Source: Balneolaceae bacterium (GTDB lineage Bacteria; Bacteroidota; Rhodothermia; Balneolales; Balneolaceae). Taken from it: a DNA stretch of 64,000 nucleotides. Positions 42,480 to 51,462 of this stretch are shown in pieces; position 1 is the first letter of the stretch; each line of letters begins with the position of its first letter. Under the pieces are notes generated by a model. The model did not search any database and was not told where the DNA came from. It saw only the letters and a list, made by a program, of their open reading frames with translations. The DNA lies in the NCBI GenBank assembly GCA_009711805.1, contig VEMX01000014.1, positions 100,148 to 164,147 of the forward strand, given 5' to 3'. The position numbers and the translations under genes were made by a program.

Positions 42480-43745
42480 TCATTCAGAAAGGAAGGAATC
42501 CCGCTTTTCTTTTAAAATTTTTAACCGGTTCTTAAGTTCTTGATAGATATCCGGCTTCGATTTTTCGAACTGGGTGCCCCTGGATGTGGTAAACAGCTCT
42601 TTTGCCCGGATAAATGCCGGGGCAGTTAACAGACTAATTACCAGGTAAGCTATTGCCCATAAAAATGTAAGTCCCGAAAGTAAAAGGATGCCTGCTACTA
42701 CAATATAAAAGAAGGGGAAAGTAACCAGACCGGATAAAAACTTTATAGAGGCATCAAATGCCCGGTCTTTTATAACATTTTGAATGAGATAACGTCCTGG
42801 CTGATAAGGAATGATATTATTGACAAAAGAGAACAGGTATACCGGCAGCATAATGATATCTGTAAGTTTCCATTTAACAGGGAAAGCCAGTTCGTGGAGA
42901 TCTACGTTATGTTTGTGGGCGAGTTGGTCGACTTCCTTGGCTTCGGCAAAATCTTCCTCAGAAGCTTTATCGTTAATCTGTTTTACCCGGCTATTGACGA
43001 GGTTAGGATCGATGAGTTGGTCTCTGTCAGCTTCAAGGTCATCAAGCAAAATTTTGTGGAGAGGATATTTATTCAGGTTGGTGACATGCATGGTGAGTGT
43101 TTTCATGCTGTCTGATACCCGCTTCTTTAGTTCGTTGCTGGCCGCACGGTCATTCTCTTCATATAGCTCTTTGAAATCCCGAACCGGAATTGGTTTGCCA
43201 TAAGCAACATTTACTTTTCGCCGCACCTTCTCATGTTTGTCGTAGTTGATGCCTACGGGGATAATCTGGAGACCCAGTTCCCAGTTGTTTTTCTCTTCCG
43301 CCCCAAAGGCGATGCGGGTAAATCCCTTACTCAGCGGACGAATTCTTCTTTTTAAATTGTGATTTGCTTCCGCAAAGATAAGTATGGATTCTTTTCTTCG
43401 AAGGATCTCGAAGCATTGTTCAAAGATGGCGTTATTCTTTTGTACAGAACTAAATCCATCCCGAACACGATAGACAGGCAACATATTCAGGGAGCGTAAA
43501 AAAGCCCCCATAACAGGAGGCTTAAAAGCCTTGGCCCTGGTCAGAAAAAAGAGGTAGAAAAAATTGGAACATGCTACCATCAGCGCATCCATAAACGAAT
43601 TTTGATGGTTGGGGACAAAGATAACTGGTTTGTCTTTTGGGAGATTCTCTTTGCCTATAGCTTTAAAGGATGAATAAAAAAGGTGTAACCCTCTTCGTAC
43701 GATAAATTGCCTGAAAAATTGATACCAAATATAATTTTTACGCAT
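42480..43745 (-). CDS. PlsC-like acyltransferase
   Basis: A 421-residue membrane-associated acyltransferase, probably of phospholipid synthesis. Block I reads PNHQNSFMDAL (H47, D53; five residues between His and Asp, one more than the textbook HX4D, a form I recall from Bacteroidetes members). Block III-like FAEANHNLKRRIRPLSKG and block IV-like IIPVGINYD follow. The C-terminal 150 residues include two or three hydrophobic helices (FPFFYIVVAGILLLSGLTFLW). It overlaps the upstream BASS gene by 8 bp, so the two are co-translated. The substrate is unassigned. Confidence 0.82.
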   Translation of the reverse strand: MRKNYIWYQFFRQFIVRRGLHLFYSSFKAIGKENLPKDKPVIFVPNHQNSFMDALMVACSNFFYLFFLTRAKAFKPPVMGAFLRSLNMLPVYRVRDGFSSVQKNNAIFEQCFEILRRKESILIFAEANHNLKRRIRPLSKGFTRIAFGAEEKNNWELGLQIIPVGINYDKHEKVRRKVNVAYGKPIPVRDFKELYEENDRAASNELKKRVSDSMKTLTMHVTNLNKYPLHKILLDDLEADRDQLIDPNLVNSRVKQINDKASEEDFAEAKEVDQLAHKHNVDLHELAFPVKWKLTDIIMLPVYLFSFVNNIIPYQPGRYLIQNVIKDRAFDASIKFLSGLVTFPFFYIVVAGILLLSGLTFLWAIAYLVISLLTAPAFIRAKELFTTSRGTQFEKSKPDIYQELKNRLKILKEKRDSFLSE

Positions 43746-44664
43746 TACTGAAGACGCGTTGTAGAGTTGATTTTCCTATTGACCAATACCAGCTGACCGA
43801 GAATCCTGCGATGATGTGCCAAATACCCCACCAGGCTGCTATAAGGGCCATGCCGCCCAGGCCTTCAAAGAAATTAAAAATTAAAAGCAATCCCAATCCG
43901 GAATTCTGAATGCCGGTTTCTATTGCAATAGATTTACGGTCGTTGCCTTTCAACTTAAATAAAGAGGCCAGGCCATAACCGCTTGAGAGTGCCAGAGCAT
44001 TGTGGAAGAATACCAGTACAACAACCAGGTGTACGTAATTCAGAAAGTTCTCGTAATTCATGCTGAAAGCAATAATGACAAATCCTGCAAAAAACAAGAT
44101 GCCAAATCCTTTAATCCAGGGAGATATTTTCCGTGCCAGCTTGTCTTTAAAGTGCCGAACCAACATCCCCAATACCAAGGGTATTCCCAGGATAAGAACA
44201 ATAATTTTAAAGACCTCAAAAAGGTTCAGGTGTACTTCTTTCAGAATTGCATTGGTGGGGCCATACAGGCTGGCCCAAAAGGTGAAGTTGAAGGGGGTCA
44301 TTACAATGGCCGAAAGGGTGGCAACAGCTGTTAAGCTAATAGAGAGGGCCGCGTTTCCTTTCGCCAACAGGGAAAAGAAATTGGAGATATTACCTCCCGG
44401 ACATGCGGCCACCATCATCATCCCCAGGGCCAGGCTTGGATGTGGATTAAAAAGAAGCACCAACAAATAGGTTAAGAAAGGTAGCACCAGGAACTGGGAA
44501 GCAACACCCACCAGGGTAGATTTGGGTTTTTTTAGAATTTGCCTGAAGTCGTTTAGGGTGAGCTCTAAGGCTACACCAAACATAATGACGGCCAGCGATA
44601 TATTCATGATAAAAAGCCCGCCGGAATCGAGGTTAAGCTGTAAAGCGTCTAAAGATTCGTTCAT
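43738..44664 (-). CDS. Bile acid:sodium symporter (BASS) family transporter
   Basis: A 308-residue inner-membrane protein with nine to ten hydrophobic segments. Typical BASS features are VIMFGVALELTLNDF near the N-terminus, MMVAACPGGNISNFFSLLAKGNAALS (the first crossover helix pair) and AIETGIQNSGLGLLL (the second). The natural substrate in bacteria is often an organic anion or a keto acid and cannot be told here. It forms a tight set with the hydrolase (14 bp upstream) and the acyltransferase (8-bp overlap). Confidence 0.88.
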   Translation of the reverse strand: MNESLDALQLNLDSGGLFIMNISLAVIMFGVALELTLNDFRQILKKPKSTLVGVASQFLVLPFLTYLLVLLFNPHPSLALGMMMVAACPGGNISNFFSLLAKGNAALSISLTAVATLSAIVMTPFNFTFWASLYGPTNAILKEVHLNLFEVFKIIVLILGIPLVLGMLVRHFKDKLARKISPWIKGFGILFFAGFVIIAFSMNYENFLNYVHLVVVLVFFHNALALSSGYGLASLFKLKGNDRKSIAIETGIQNSGLGLLLIFNFFEGLGGMALIAAWWGIWHIIAGFSVSWYWSIGKSTLQRVFSNA

Positions 44665-44678
44665 CTATTGTCTTGATG

Positions 44679-45440
44679 TTATATAATATATTTTTCTGCC
44701 CAGGTAGCGAGTACCTTCCCGGCATAGATACTGTCAGCATCTTCCATCAGGAGGTGATCGGCACGGTCCAAGGATACAAAACTTTTGGGATGTTTGGCGC
44801 TGGTAAATATTTGGGAGGCATTATCGATACCTACTGTATTATCGATCGGGGAGTGAAAAACCATAAGGGCCCGGTTCAGAGTGTTGATGTATTTTGTCAT
44901 TCGGTTTGATGCCAGATCGTCCAGAAACTGTTTCTTAATAGTAAAAGTTCGGCCCGCCAGCGTTACTTCAGCTTCACCTTTATGTTCAATTTCATTAATG
45001 GAGAGGCTGAAATTCTCTTTCACATGGGCAGGATCAGCCGGAGCGCCTATAGTGGCAACAGCCTTTACTGAATCCATGGAATGCGCAGCTTGCAGCACAG
45101 CGGCACCCCCCAGGGAATGCCCTACAAGAATAGCGGGAGCTTGCTTCTCCTTTTTTAAAAAATGATAAGCTGCTACCAGATCTTCTACATTGGATGAGAA
45201 GTTGGTATTTGCAAAATCCCCTTCACTTTCACCCAGGCCGGTGAAATCGAAGCGAAGGGTGGCAAATCCCAATTCGGCTAAAATCCGGGTAATGTTACTG
45301 ACCACCTTCAGGTTTTTTGAACAAGTAAAACAATGCGCAAAAAGTACCGTGGCTTTGGGGGGTGTATGCTCAGGTAGGTCTATTCGGGCAGATAGAGTAT
45401 CACCAAGACTTCCTGTAAATTCTACTTTCTTTGATTGCAT
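44679..45440 (-). CDS. Alpha/beta hydrolase
   Basis: A 253-residue cytosolic hydrolase. It shows [18 protein letters not shown] (oxyanion region), [17 protein letters not shown], the nucleophile in [15 protein letters not shown], and late acidic and His residues ([20 protein letters not shown]). The pattern resembles hydrolases often fused to or encoded near OsmC. It is the first gene of the minus-strand hydrolase - BASS - acyltransferase set and is divergent from the VOC gene 43 bp away. Substrate unknown. Confidence 0.85.
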   Translation of the reverse strand: MQSKKVEFTGSLGDTLSARIDLPEHTPPKATVLFAHCFTCSKNLKVVSNITRILAELGFATLRFDFTGLGESEGDFANTNFSSNVEDLVAAYHFLKKEKQAPAILVGHSLGGAAVLQAAHSMDSVKAVATIGAPADPAHVKENFSLSINEIEHKGEAEVTLAGRTFTIKKQFLDDLASNRMTKYINTLNRALMVFHSPIDNTVGIDNASQIFTSAKHPKSFVSLDRADHLLMEDADSIYAGKVLATWAEKYII

Positions 45441-45483
45441 GAGTACAGTATTATTAGCTGTTCACTTTAAAATAGATAAGAAT

Positions 45484-45909
45484 ATGAGCAACACAACGAA
45501 TCCTTTTCATCTGGCATTTCCTGTTAATGATTTAGACGAATCTTATAAGTTTTATCACGATTTACTTGGATGCGAAACCGGACGCAGCTCCGACTCCTGG
45601 ATCGACTTTAATATGTGGGGACATCAGGTTGTTGCGCATCTCAGCCCCGGCGAAGCAAAAGAGTCAGCAATTAATGCTGTGGACGGTCATGGAGTTCCGG
45701 TCAGGCACTTTGGGGTGATACTGGACATGGAGGAATGGAAAGCCCTGGCGGGGAAACTCCAAGAGGGGGGCATTGAATTCGTGATTGAACCCTACATCCG
45801 TTTCGAAGGAGAGCCGGGCGAACAAGCCACTATGTTTTTTCTGGACCCCAGTGGAAATGCACTCGAGTTTAAAGCTTTTGCCAATAAAGATCAGATTTTT
45901 GCTACCTGA
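45484..45909 (+). CDS. VOC-family (glyoxalase/dioxygenase-like) protein
   Basis: A 141-residue single-domain protein: [20 protein letters not shown] (His metal ligand, first beta-alpha-beta-beta-beta unit), [25 protein letters not shown] (second His) and [17 protein letters not shown] (Glu ligand). The fold is used by glyoxalases, dioxygenases and fosfomycin-resistance enzymes; the specific reaction cannot be read from it. The frame extends upstream to 45190 antisense to the hydrolase gene, but the ATG at 45484 starts the domain correctly. Confidence 0.85.
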   Translation: MSNTTNPFHLAFPVNDLDESYKFYHDLLGCETGRSSDSWIDFNMWGHQVVAHLSPGEAKESAINAVDGHGVPVRHFGVILDMEEWKALAGKLQEGGIEFVIEPYIRFEGEPGEQATMFFLDPSGNALEFKAFANKDQIFAT

Positions 45910-45958
45910 TCAACGGTCGCTATTTACTCGGACCCATCCTGACCTTATCCCGATTATC

Positions 45959-46128
45959 GGGGCTTCCATTCGCGAGGAATCTGGGACTTCAATCAGGCCC
46001 GGTACCCCACCGACGTGGCGATCTCCTGAAATGTGGTTGGGATATTCATCAATGCTGATACCACCCGTTGCCATAGACAGGGAGACTGCCACGGTCTGGC
46101 TCGCGTGGCTCACACAGCCCTCGCAGAT
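45959..46128 (+). repeat. Dispersed ~170-bp element, forward copy 1
   Basis: Begins GGGGCTTCCATTCGCGAGGA and contains CGGTACCCCACCGACGTGG, CACCCGTTGCCATAGA, GGGAGACTGCCACGGTCTGG and CACACAGCCCTCGC. It is followed directly by a second copy and matches the reverse copy at 2822-2998. Confidence 0.8.
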
Positions 46129-46318
46129 GGGGCTTCCATTCGCGAGGAGTTTCAGACTTCAATTAGGCCCAATACAGTACCGACGCGGCGATCTCCAAGA
46201 ATATATTTGGGATATACATCAAGGCTGACCACACCCGTTGCCATGAACCCAGAGACTGCCACGGTCTGGTTTGCCAGGCTCACGCACCTCTCGCGTGCCG
46301 TAGACATCCCTACGGGGG
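46129..46318 (+). repeat. Dispersed ~170-bp element, forward copy 2
   Basis: Tandem, more diverged copy starting with the same GGGGCTTCCATTCGCGAGGA and ending CTCGCGTGCCGTAGACATCC, the latter shared with the 2.8-kb copy. Confidence 0.8.
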
Positions 46319-46463
46319 GGTATTGTTTTCTCTTCCTTTGCGGTGCTCCGCTCCATAATGCCCCGAGTACTCAGGAAAGCTCTGCTTCTAATTAAAAACA
46401 TATCCCCCAAAGCCAACAGCACCTGAATCAATTAAGGCGGGGGATGGAGTTTTCAATCTCATA

Positions 46464-46494
46464 ATCCATCTGACCGATCACCGGTCTGATGGAT
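46464..46494. repeat. 31-bp imperfect palindrome
   Basis: ATCCATCTGACCG and CGGTCTGATGGAT around a short centre, one mismatch. The words GTCTGATGGAT and CTGACCG also occur in the 190-bp repeats at 2.6 and 3.1 kb, so the elements may be related. Confidence 0.65.
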
Positions 46495-46834
46495 AACTAA
46501 GGGCTTTGTTGCTTGAATTCACCCCATTGGTCGGACGAGCCTGAAGTTCTCGGATCAAGTGGTCCGAGGTGGTATTTTTCCCAAGGGGATGCCCATGGCG
46601 CTGCGGGACGTTGGAATGGGGTAAATCCGGCACATCCAAAACATCCTGTTAATTCTCATAATCCATGAGACCGAGAGAGACCAAGACAAGGTTCTGTGCC
46701 TTGGTTTATATTTTCGGTTCCCCGCCTAATGTTTTGACATTTTCATGCGATAAATAAGTATAGGTTAATAGCTTAAGATAATTCCAGGGAACATCTTCTG
46801 GTGTTCAGGAGTTATAATTACAAATGGAGCAATC

Positions 46835-46927
46835 ATGAAGCATGAAAGAGAGACATACAGACGAGGCGGTTTAGTATTTATGCTCCCCATAGTGATCATT
46901 ATACTTTATTTGCTGGTTGTACTTTGA
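46835..46927 (+). CDS. Possible 30-residue membrane peptide
   Basis: ATG at 46835 follows AAATGGAGCAATC, a reasonable ribosome-binding site (GGAG six bases before the start). It encodes MKHERETYRRGGLVFMLPIV and IIILYLLVVL, then TGA: a charged head and one transmembrane helix. It lies 70 bp upstream of priA. Many single-helix microproteins look like this, but a frame of this size also arises by chance. Confidence 0.35.
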   Translation: MKHERETYRRGGLVFMLPIVIIILYLLVVL

Positions 46928-46997
46928 GAGTTGATTCAGGTTCTGAAAATGGATAAGCTATTCCCGGAATTTTGATTCACACTGAACCCAGTACATT

Positions 46998-49439
46998 TTG
47001 CCCAAATACATTGATGTAGCATTTCCTGCAGCCGTCAGGAGAACGTTTACCTACCATACAACACCCGAACTTGAGGAAGAGATTGAAGCGGGGAAAAGAG
47101 TGTGGGTGCCTTTCAGGAATTATTATGCCATCGGGGTGATTGTAAATGCCCATGACAAAAAACCGGAATTTAATACCAAGTCCCTTCGCAAAATTCTGGA
47201 TTCTCAATCCATCCTTTCCGAAGAGTTGCTGAAACTCACCAAATGGGTTTCCAGGTTTTATTACAGCAGTTGGGGAGAAACCATTCAGGCAGCCTTGCCG
47301 GCTGGCTTAAACTTTGTATCAAAAAAGAACCTCAAAGTAGAAAAGGTTAGCGAAGGCGAAGACTTTACAAAAGAAGAAATGGAAGTGCTGACTGAGCTTC
47401 AGCAAAAAAAAACATCTCTTAAGGAAGCCAAAAAGCGCTGGCAAGGCACCAGCCTGAATAAAGTATTTCATCAATTGCTTAAGAAAAAGAGAATTGAGAT
47501 CTGGGAAGAACCAGATCTTAAAGTGACGGTGGCCACTGAAAGAGAATGGAGTTGGGCAGATGACAAGCATGCTGCTTCCGCCCTGGAATTTATCCGCAGT
47601 GATGAAGTTAACAGCAGCCATAAATGGGTTTTGGCACTTCAAAGACTTACCGAGATTGGTTTACCCAAACGACAATCTGTTCTTGGAGACGAAGAAATAC
47701 TCACCCCTTATACACTAAAGAAACTGCAGGATGAAAAATGGATTCAGTACAAGGAAGTAGAAAAAAATAATAGCCTGGGAGACACCCTGCATTATAATCC
47801 TGATTCCATTAAAACGCTTAATAGCGATCAGCAGGCAGCATTTCAAGCTGTAAACAAATCACTGCAGAAAAGAGAATTTGCAAACTACCTGCTATATGGA
47901 ATTACCGGCAGCGGAAAAACCGAAGTGTATATTCATGCCCTGCAAGAAGCAATAGAAAAAGGGAAAGGGGGCATTGTGTTGGTTCCTGAGATAGCCCTTA
48001 CTCCTCAAACTGTTTCCCGGTTTTATCGAATTTTTGGAGATGAGATTGCGGTGCTGCACAGCCGGATGACTTCCCGGGAGCGCCTTCACGCCTGGAAAGA
48101 TTTAGAATCCGGCAAAAAGAAAATAGCCATAGGCCCGCGTTCTGCAGTATTTGCACCGGTCAATAATCTGGGGCTTATAATACTGGATGAGGAACATGAT
48201 TCATCGTACAAACAGATGGATCCTTCTCCACGATACCATGCCCGGGAAACAGCTATTATGAGAGCAAATATCAATAATGCAGTGGTGGTGATGGGATCTG
48301 CCACTCCAAGCATGCAGAGTCTCCATATGGCAGCCAAAGGGAAATGTACTATGCTTGAATTGCCCGAACGCCATGCCAATGCAACACTCCCCAATGTTGA
48401 AGTATTGGACTTGAAAGAGTATAAAAGTGCAATGAGGGGAGAACTTACGGTCGCTTTGTATCAGGCTATAGAAGAAGCGTTGGAAAAAGACGAACAGATT
48501 ATTTTACTGTATAACCGGCGCGGTTTTGCCAATTACCTGCAGTGTGAGGGTTGTGGTCATATACCTCAAAGCCCGGATTGCTCAGTCAGCCTCACTTATC
48601 ACAAACAAAAGAACCTGCTGCTTTGCCATTATTCAGGGTATTCCCGCCGGGCAGATACCCATTGCGAGATGTGCGGCTCTGCTCATTTAAAAGTACAAGG
48701 CTCAGGAACCCAAAAGGTGGAAGCAGAACTGGAAGAGCTTTTTCCTGAGGCCGTATCTATTCGTTTTGATCGGGATTCTACATCCCGAAAAGGGGAACAT
48801 GAACGCATACTTAGTACCTTTGGAGAGCATAAGGCCGATATTTTGATAGGAACTCAGCTGGTAGCCAAAGGCCTCGATTTTCCGAATGTAACGGTAGTTG
48901 GGGTAGTAAATGCAGATACGGAACTGGCTTTTCCTTCATTTCAGTCCACGGAGCGGATGTACCAGTTGTTAAGTCAAGTGGCAGGGCGTTCGGGCAGGGG
49001 CAAAAAACCCGGAACGGTGTATATACAAACTCGACAGCCTGGGAACCCGGCTATTCAATATGCCAAAAAACATGATCATAAAGGTTTTTCCCGGGAAGAG
49101 ATGGGATTCAGAAAACCACTTGATTACCCCCCGTATTCACGCCTGATTCGTTTTGTGATTAAATCCTCAAAAGACCACCAGGCGAGGCGAGGTGCAGAAT
49201 TATTGCGGATGATTGCAGAAAACGTGGTGCCTGATATGCCCATTTTGGGTCCCTCGCCCGCAGCCATATCCTGGATGAACAAAAAATATATATGGGAAGT
49301 ACTGCTAAAGGTTGATCCGGAAAAAGGAGCCACTTATATAGAGGCATTGGTAGATAAAATTATGGAGATTTATGAAGATCAAAGTAAAGGGCAAATATCA
49401 GGGGTAAGAGTAAATATAAATGTGGATGCAATTCAGTAA
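46998..49439 (+). CDS. priA: Primosomal helicase PriA, second zinc site lost
   Basis: An 813-residue DEXH helicase restarting stalled replication forks. It starts with TTG at 46998 (MPKYIDVAFPAAVRRTF); an in-frame TGA lies 15 bp upstream and there is no ATG. Domains: DNA-binding N-terminus (1-105), winged helix, Walker A YGITGSGKTEVY (about 300-311), DEEHDSSYKQ (397-406), zinc region (516-559) and helicase lobe 2 with QVAGRSGRG. PriA normally has eight zinc cysteines. Here C516, C519, C556 and C559 (site 1) are present, but site 2 has Ser525 (AGC, 48570-48572) and Ser546 (TCA, 48633-48635) in place of two of its four Cys; C528 and C543 remain. It heads a long plus-strand gene run. Confidence 0.93.
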   Translation: MPKYIDVAFPAAVRRTFTYHTTPELEEEIEAGKRVWVPFRNYYAIGVIVNAHDKKPEFNTKSLRKILDSQSILSEELLKLTKWVSRFYYSSWGETIQAALPAGLNFVSKKNLKVEKVSEGEDFTKEEMEVLTELQQKKTSLKEAKKRWQGTSLNKVFHQLLKKKRIEIWEEPDLKVTVATEREWSWADDKHAASALEFIRSDEVNSSHKWVLALQRLTEIGLPKRQSVLGDEEILTPYTLKKLQDEKWIQYKEVEKNNSLGDTLHYNPDSIKTLNSDQQAAFQAVNKSLQKREFANYLLYGITGSGKTEVYIHALQEAIEKGKGGIVLVPEIALTPQTVSRFYRIFGDEIAVLHSRMTSRERLHAWKDLESGKKKIAIGPRSAVFAPVNNLGLIILDEEHDSSYKQMDPSPRYHARETAIMRANINNAVVVMGSATPSMQSLHMAAKGKCTMLELPERHANATLPNVEVLDLKEYKSAMRGELTVALYQAIEEALEKDEQIILLYNRRGFANYLQCEGCGHIPQSPDCSVSLTYHKQKNLLLCHYSGYSRRADTHCEMCGSAHLKVQGSGTQKVEAELEELFPEAVSIRFDRDSTSRKGEHERILSTFGEHKADILIGTQLVAKGLDFPNVTVVGVVNADTELAFPSFQSTERMYQLLSQVAGRSGRGKKPGTVYIQTRQPGNPAIQYAKKHDHKGFSREEMGFRKPLDYPPYSRLIRFVIKSSKDHQARRGAELLRMIAENVVPDMPILGPSPAAISWMNKKYIWEVLLKVDPEKGATYIEALVDKIMEIYEDQSKGQISGVRVNINVDAIQ

Positions 49440-49507
49440 AAAACTTGCAAAAAGGTTAATAATGTAGGTATTTGTGGTTGACATATTTTCCACCAAAAAA
49501 AGAAGGT

Positions 49508-51436
49508 ATGGGAGAAGAGCGCGTTAGGCTTGCAGACAGTAATGAACAGGTACAAATTTTTATGAAACATGTGCTTCGCGATTTGCGGGCACTCAAAAAA
49601 ATGTTGGAGGACGATTGGTTCGAAACGGATACTATCCGCATAGGGGCAGAGCAGGAGCTGTGTTTAGTTGACCCAAATGTTAAGGCATTTCCAAAATCTA
49701 TGGAAGTTCTGGATGCCCTGAACGATGACAACTATACCACTGAGTTTGCTAAGTTCAACCTGGAAATAAATATGGATCCCCTGGAATTTACAGGGAACTG
49801 CCTTTCAGAGATGGAGCACAATCTGCATGACGATGTAGAGATAGTTCGAAAAAAAGTGCGCGAAATGGGAGGAGATATACTCCTGACAGGTATACTGCCA
49901 ACCATTCGAAAGATGGATGTGGATATCAAGAATTTGACGCCGTTACAACGGTACGAAGCTCTTTGCAAAGCCATTAACAAATTAAGGGGTAAAGAATACG
50001 AGCTACGCATACAGGGCATGGATGAGTTGCTCATGAAGTTTGATTCTCCCCTGCTGGAAGCTTGTAATACCGGTTTCCAGGTGCACCTGCAGGTAAAGCC
50101 GGACGATTTTGTGAATCGCTATAACATCGCACAGGCTGTGACCGCTCCTGTCTTGGCTTGTGCGGTAAATTCCCCGGTTTTGTTTGGGAAACGGTTGTGG
50201 GCAGAAACACGGGTAGCCCTTTTTCATCAATCCATAGATACCCGCCAGGTGGGAGAACATCTCAGAGATTCAAGTCCGCGGGTTACCTTTGGTAATGAAT
50301 GGCTTCAAAACAGTATACTGGATATTTATAAAGAGGATATTTCGCGATACCGGGTTATGCTGAGCGCCAATATTCTTGAAGAAGTTGAAGAGCTGATGAA
50401 AGCCGGTAAAGTTCCGGAACTAATGGCCCTTAAGGTACATAATTCTTCAATATACCGATGGAACCGCCCATGTTATGGCGTGGGTAATGGAAAGCCCCAT
50501 CTGAGAATTGAAAACAGGGTATTGCCCTCCGGGCCTACCGTAGTTGATGAAATAGCAAATACTGCTTTTTGGCTGGGTTTGCTAAATGGATTTGAGGACG
50601 AATACGCCGACATTACCCAGAAAATGGATTTTGACAGCGCCCGCATGAACTTTTTTGCCGCTTCCAAAATGGGATTAGATACCAAATTTCTGTGGGCCAA
50701 CGATCGCAAAGTATCGGCAGTGCGGCTTATAAATGAAGAATTACTTCCTATAGCCAAGCATGGGCTTAATAAGGCAGGCATTAATTCCTCCGATATAGAT
50801 ACGTATCTTGGGGTGATTGAGCAACGGGTGGACAAAGCACAAACAGGTTCCTATTGGGTGGTGAAGTCATATGGCAACCTGATCAAAGACAGTAACCGGG
50901 AGCAAGCGCTTTCGGCCATTACAACTGCTATGATCAAAAATCAGAAAAAAGGGGAACCTATTCATAAATGGGGACTGGCTAAATTTGAAGAGATGGATCA
51001 TTGGAAGCCGTCCAGCCTGATGGTAGAGGAATTTATGACTACCGATCTGTTTACCGTCCGGAAAGATGACATTCTCGAATTTGTAGCAAATCTTCTGGAT
51101 TGGAGAAAGATAAGGTACCTGCCGGTTGAAGATGACCAAAAGCATCTGATCGGGTTGATAACCATGAGACAGCTATTAAGAGAGTACACCAAAACAATAG
51201 AAGAGGAAGAAGAAACCGGATCCCAAACCGTATTGGATGTAATGATTCAGAATCCAATAACCATCCACCCGGAAGCATCCATTATGGAAGCAATGGCCAT
51301 TATGAAAGATCAGCAAATTGGCTGCCTGCCCGTGGTAAAAAACAGCCGGCTTATTGGAATTATTACGGAAGGTAATTTTATGGAAATTACCCGCCGTCTG
51401 TTAAAATCACTGGAAAACAACAACAGCAGTAAATAA
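49508..51436 (+). CDS. Glutamate-cysteine ligase (GCS2)-like protein fused to a CBS-domain pair
   Basis: A 642-residue fusion. Residues about 40-430 form a GCS2-type ATP-grasp-like ligase domain (TIRIGAEQELCLVDPN, FNLEINMDPLEF, CNTGFQVHLQVKPDDF, LRIENRVLPSGPTVVDE, AFWLGLLNGF). About residues 505-565 and 575-635 are two CBS domains (VEEFMTTDLFTVRKDDIL, VLDVMIQNPITIHPEASIME) that bind adenosyl nucleotides and could gate activity by energy state. The ATG at 49508 follows AGAAGG closely; the frame opens at a TTG at 49472. Gamma-glutamyl ligase activity is inferred; the acceptor is unknown. It lies between priA and an AstE-like gene, with 26 bp to the latter. Confidence 0.82.
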   Translation: MGEERVRLADSNEQVQIFMKHVLRDLRALKKMLEDDWFETDTIRIGAEQELCLVDPNVKAFPKSMEVLDALNDDNYTTEFAKFNLEINMDPLEFTGNCLSEMEHNLHDDVEIVRKKVREMGGDILLTGILPTIRKMDVDIKNLTPLQRYEALCKAINKLRGKEYELRIQGMDELLMKFDSPLLEACNTGFQVHLQVKPDDFVNRYNIAQAVTAPVLACAVNSPVLFGKRLWAETRVALFHQSIDTRQVGEHLRDSSPRVTFGNEWLQNSILDIYKEDISRYRVMLSANILEEVEELMKAGKVPELMALKVHNSSIYRWNRPCYGVGNGKPHLRIENRVLPSGPTVVDEIANTAFWLGLLNGFEDEYADITQKMDFDSARMNFFAASKMGLDTKFLWANDRKVSAVRLINEELLPIAKHGLNKAGINSSDIDTYLGVIEQRVDKAQTGSYWVVKSYGNLIKDSNREQALSAITTAMIKNQKKGEPIHKWGLAKFEEMDHWKPSSLMVEEFMTTDLFTVRKDDILEFVANLLDWRKIRYLPVEDDQKHLIGLITMRQLLREYTKTIEEEEETGSQTVLDVMIQNPITIHPEASIMEAMAIMKDQQIGCLPVVKNSRLIGIITEGNFMEITRRLLKSLENNNSSK

Positions 51437-51462
51437 ACAACGCATTATTGAAGGCAGAGTTG

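Larger units (their letters stand above)
45910..46834. other. Gene-free repeat block before priA
   Basis: About 920 bp with two direct copies of the ~170-bp dispersed element (45959-46128, 46129-46318), a 31-bp imperfect palindrome (46464-46494) and further GC-rich repeat-like text. The open frames here are repeat translations. Confidence 0.65.

Noticed and set aside
45959..46318. Tandem units as a CRISPR array
   Set aside because: Unit length of about 170 bp, only two copies and no short repeat/spacer alternation; no cas genes are nearby.
45905..46431. Open frames in the repeat block (for example 46033-46395)
   Set aside because: They are translations of the tandem ~170-bp element in several frames, without start signals or recognisable protein features.
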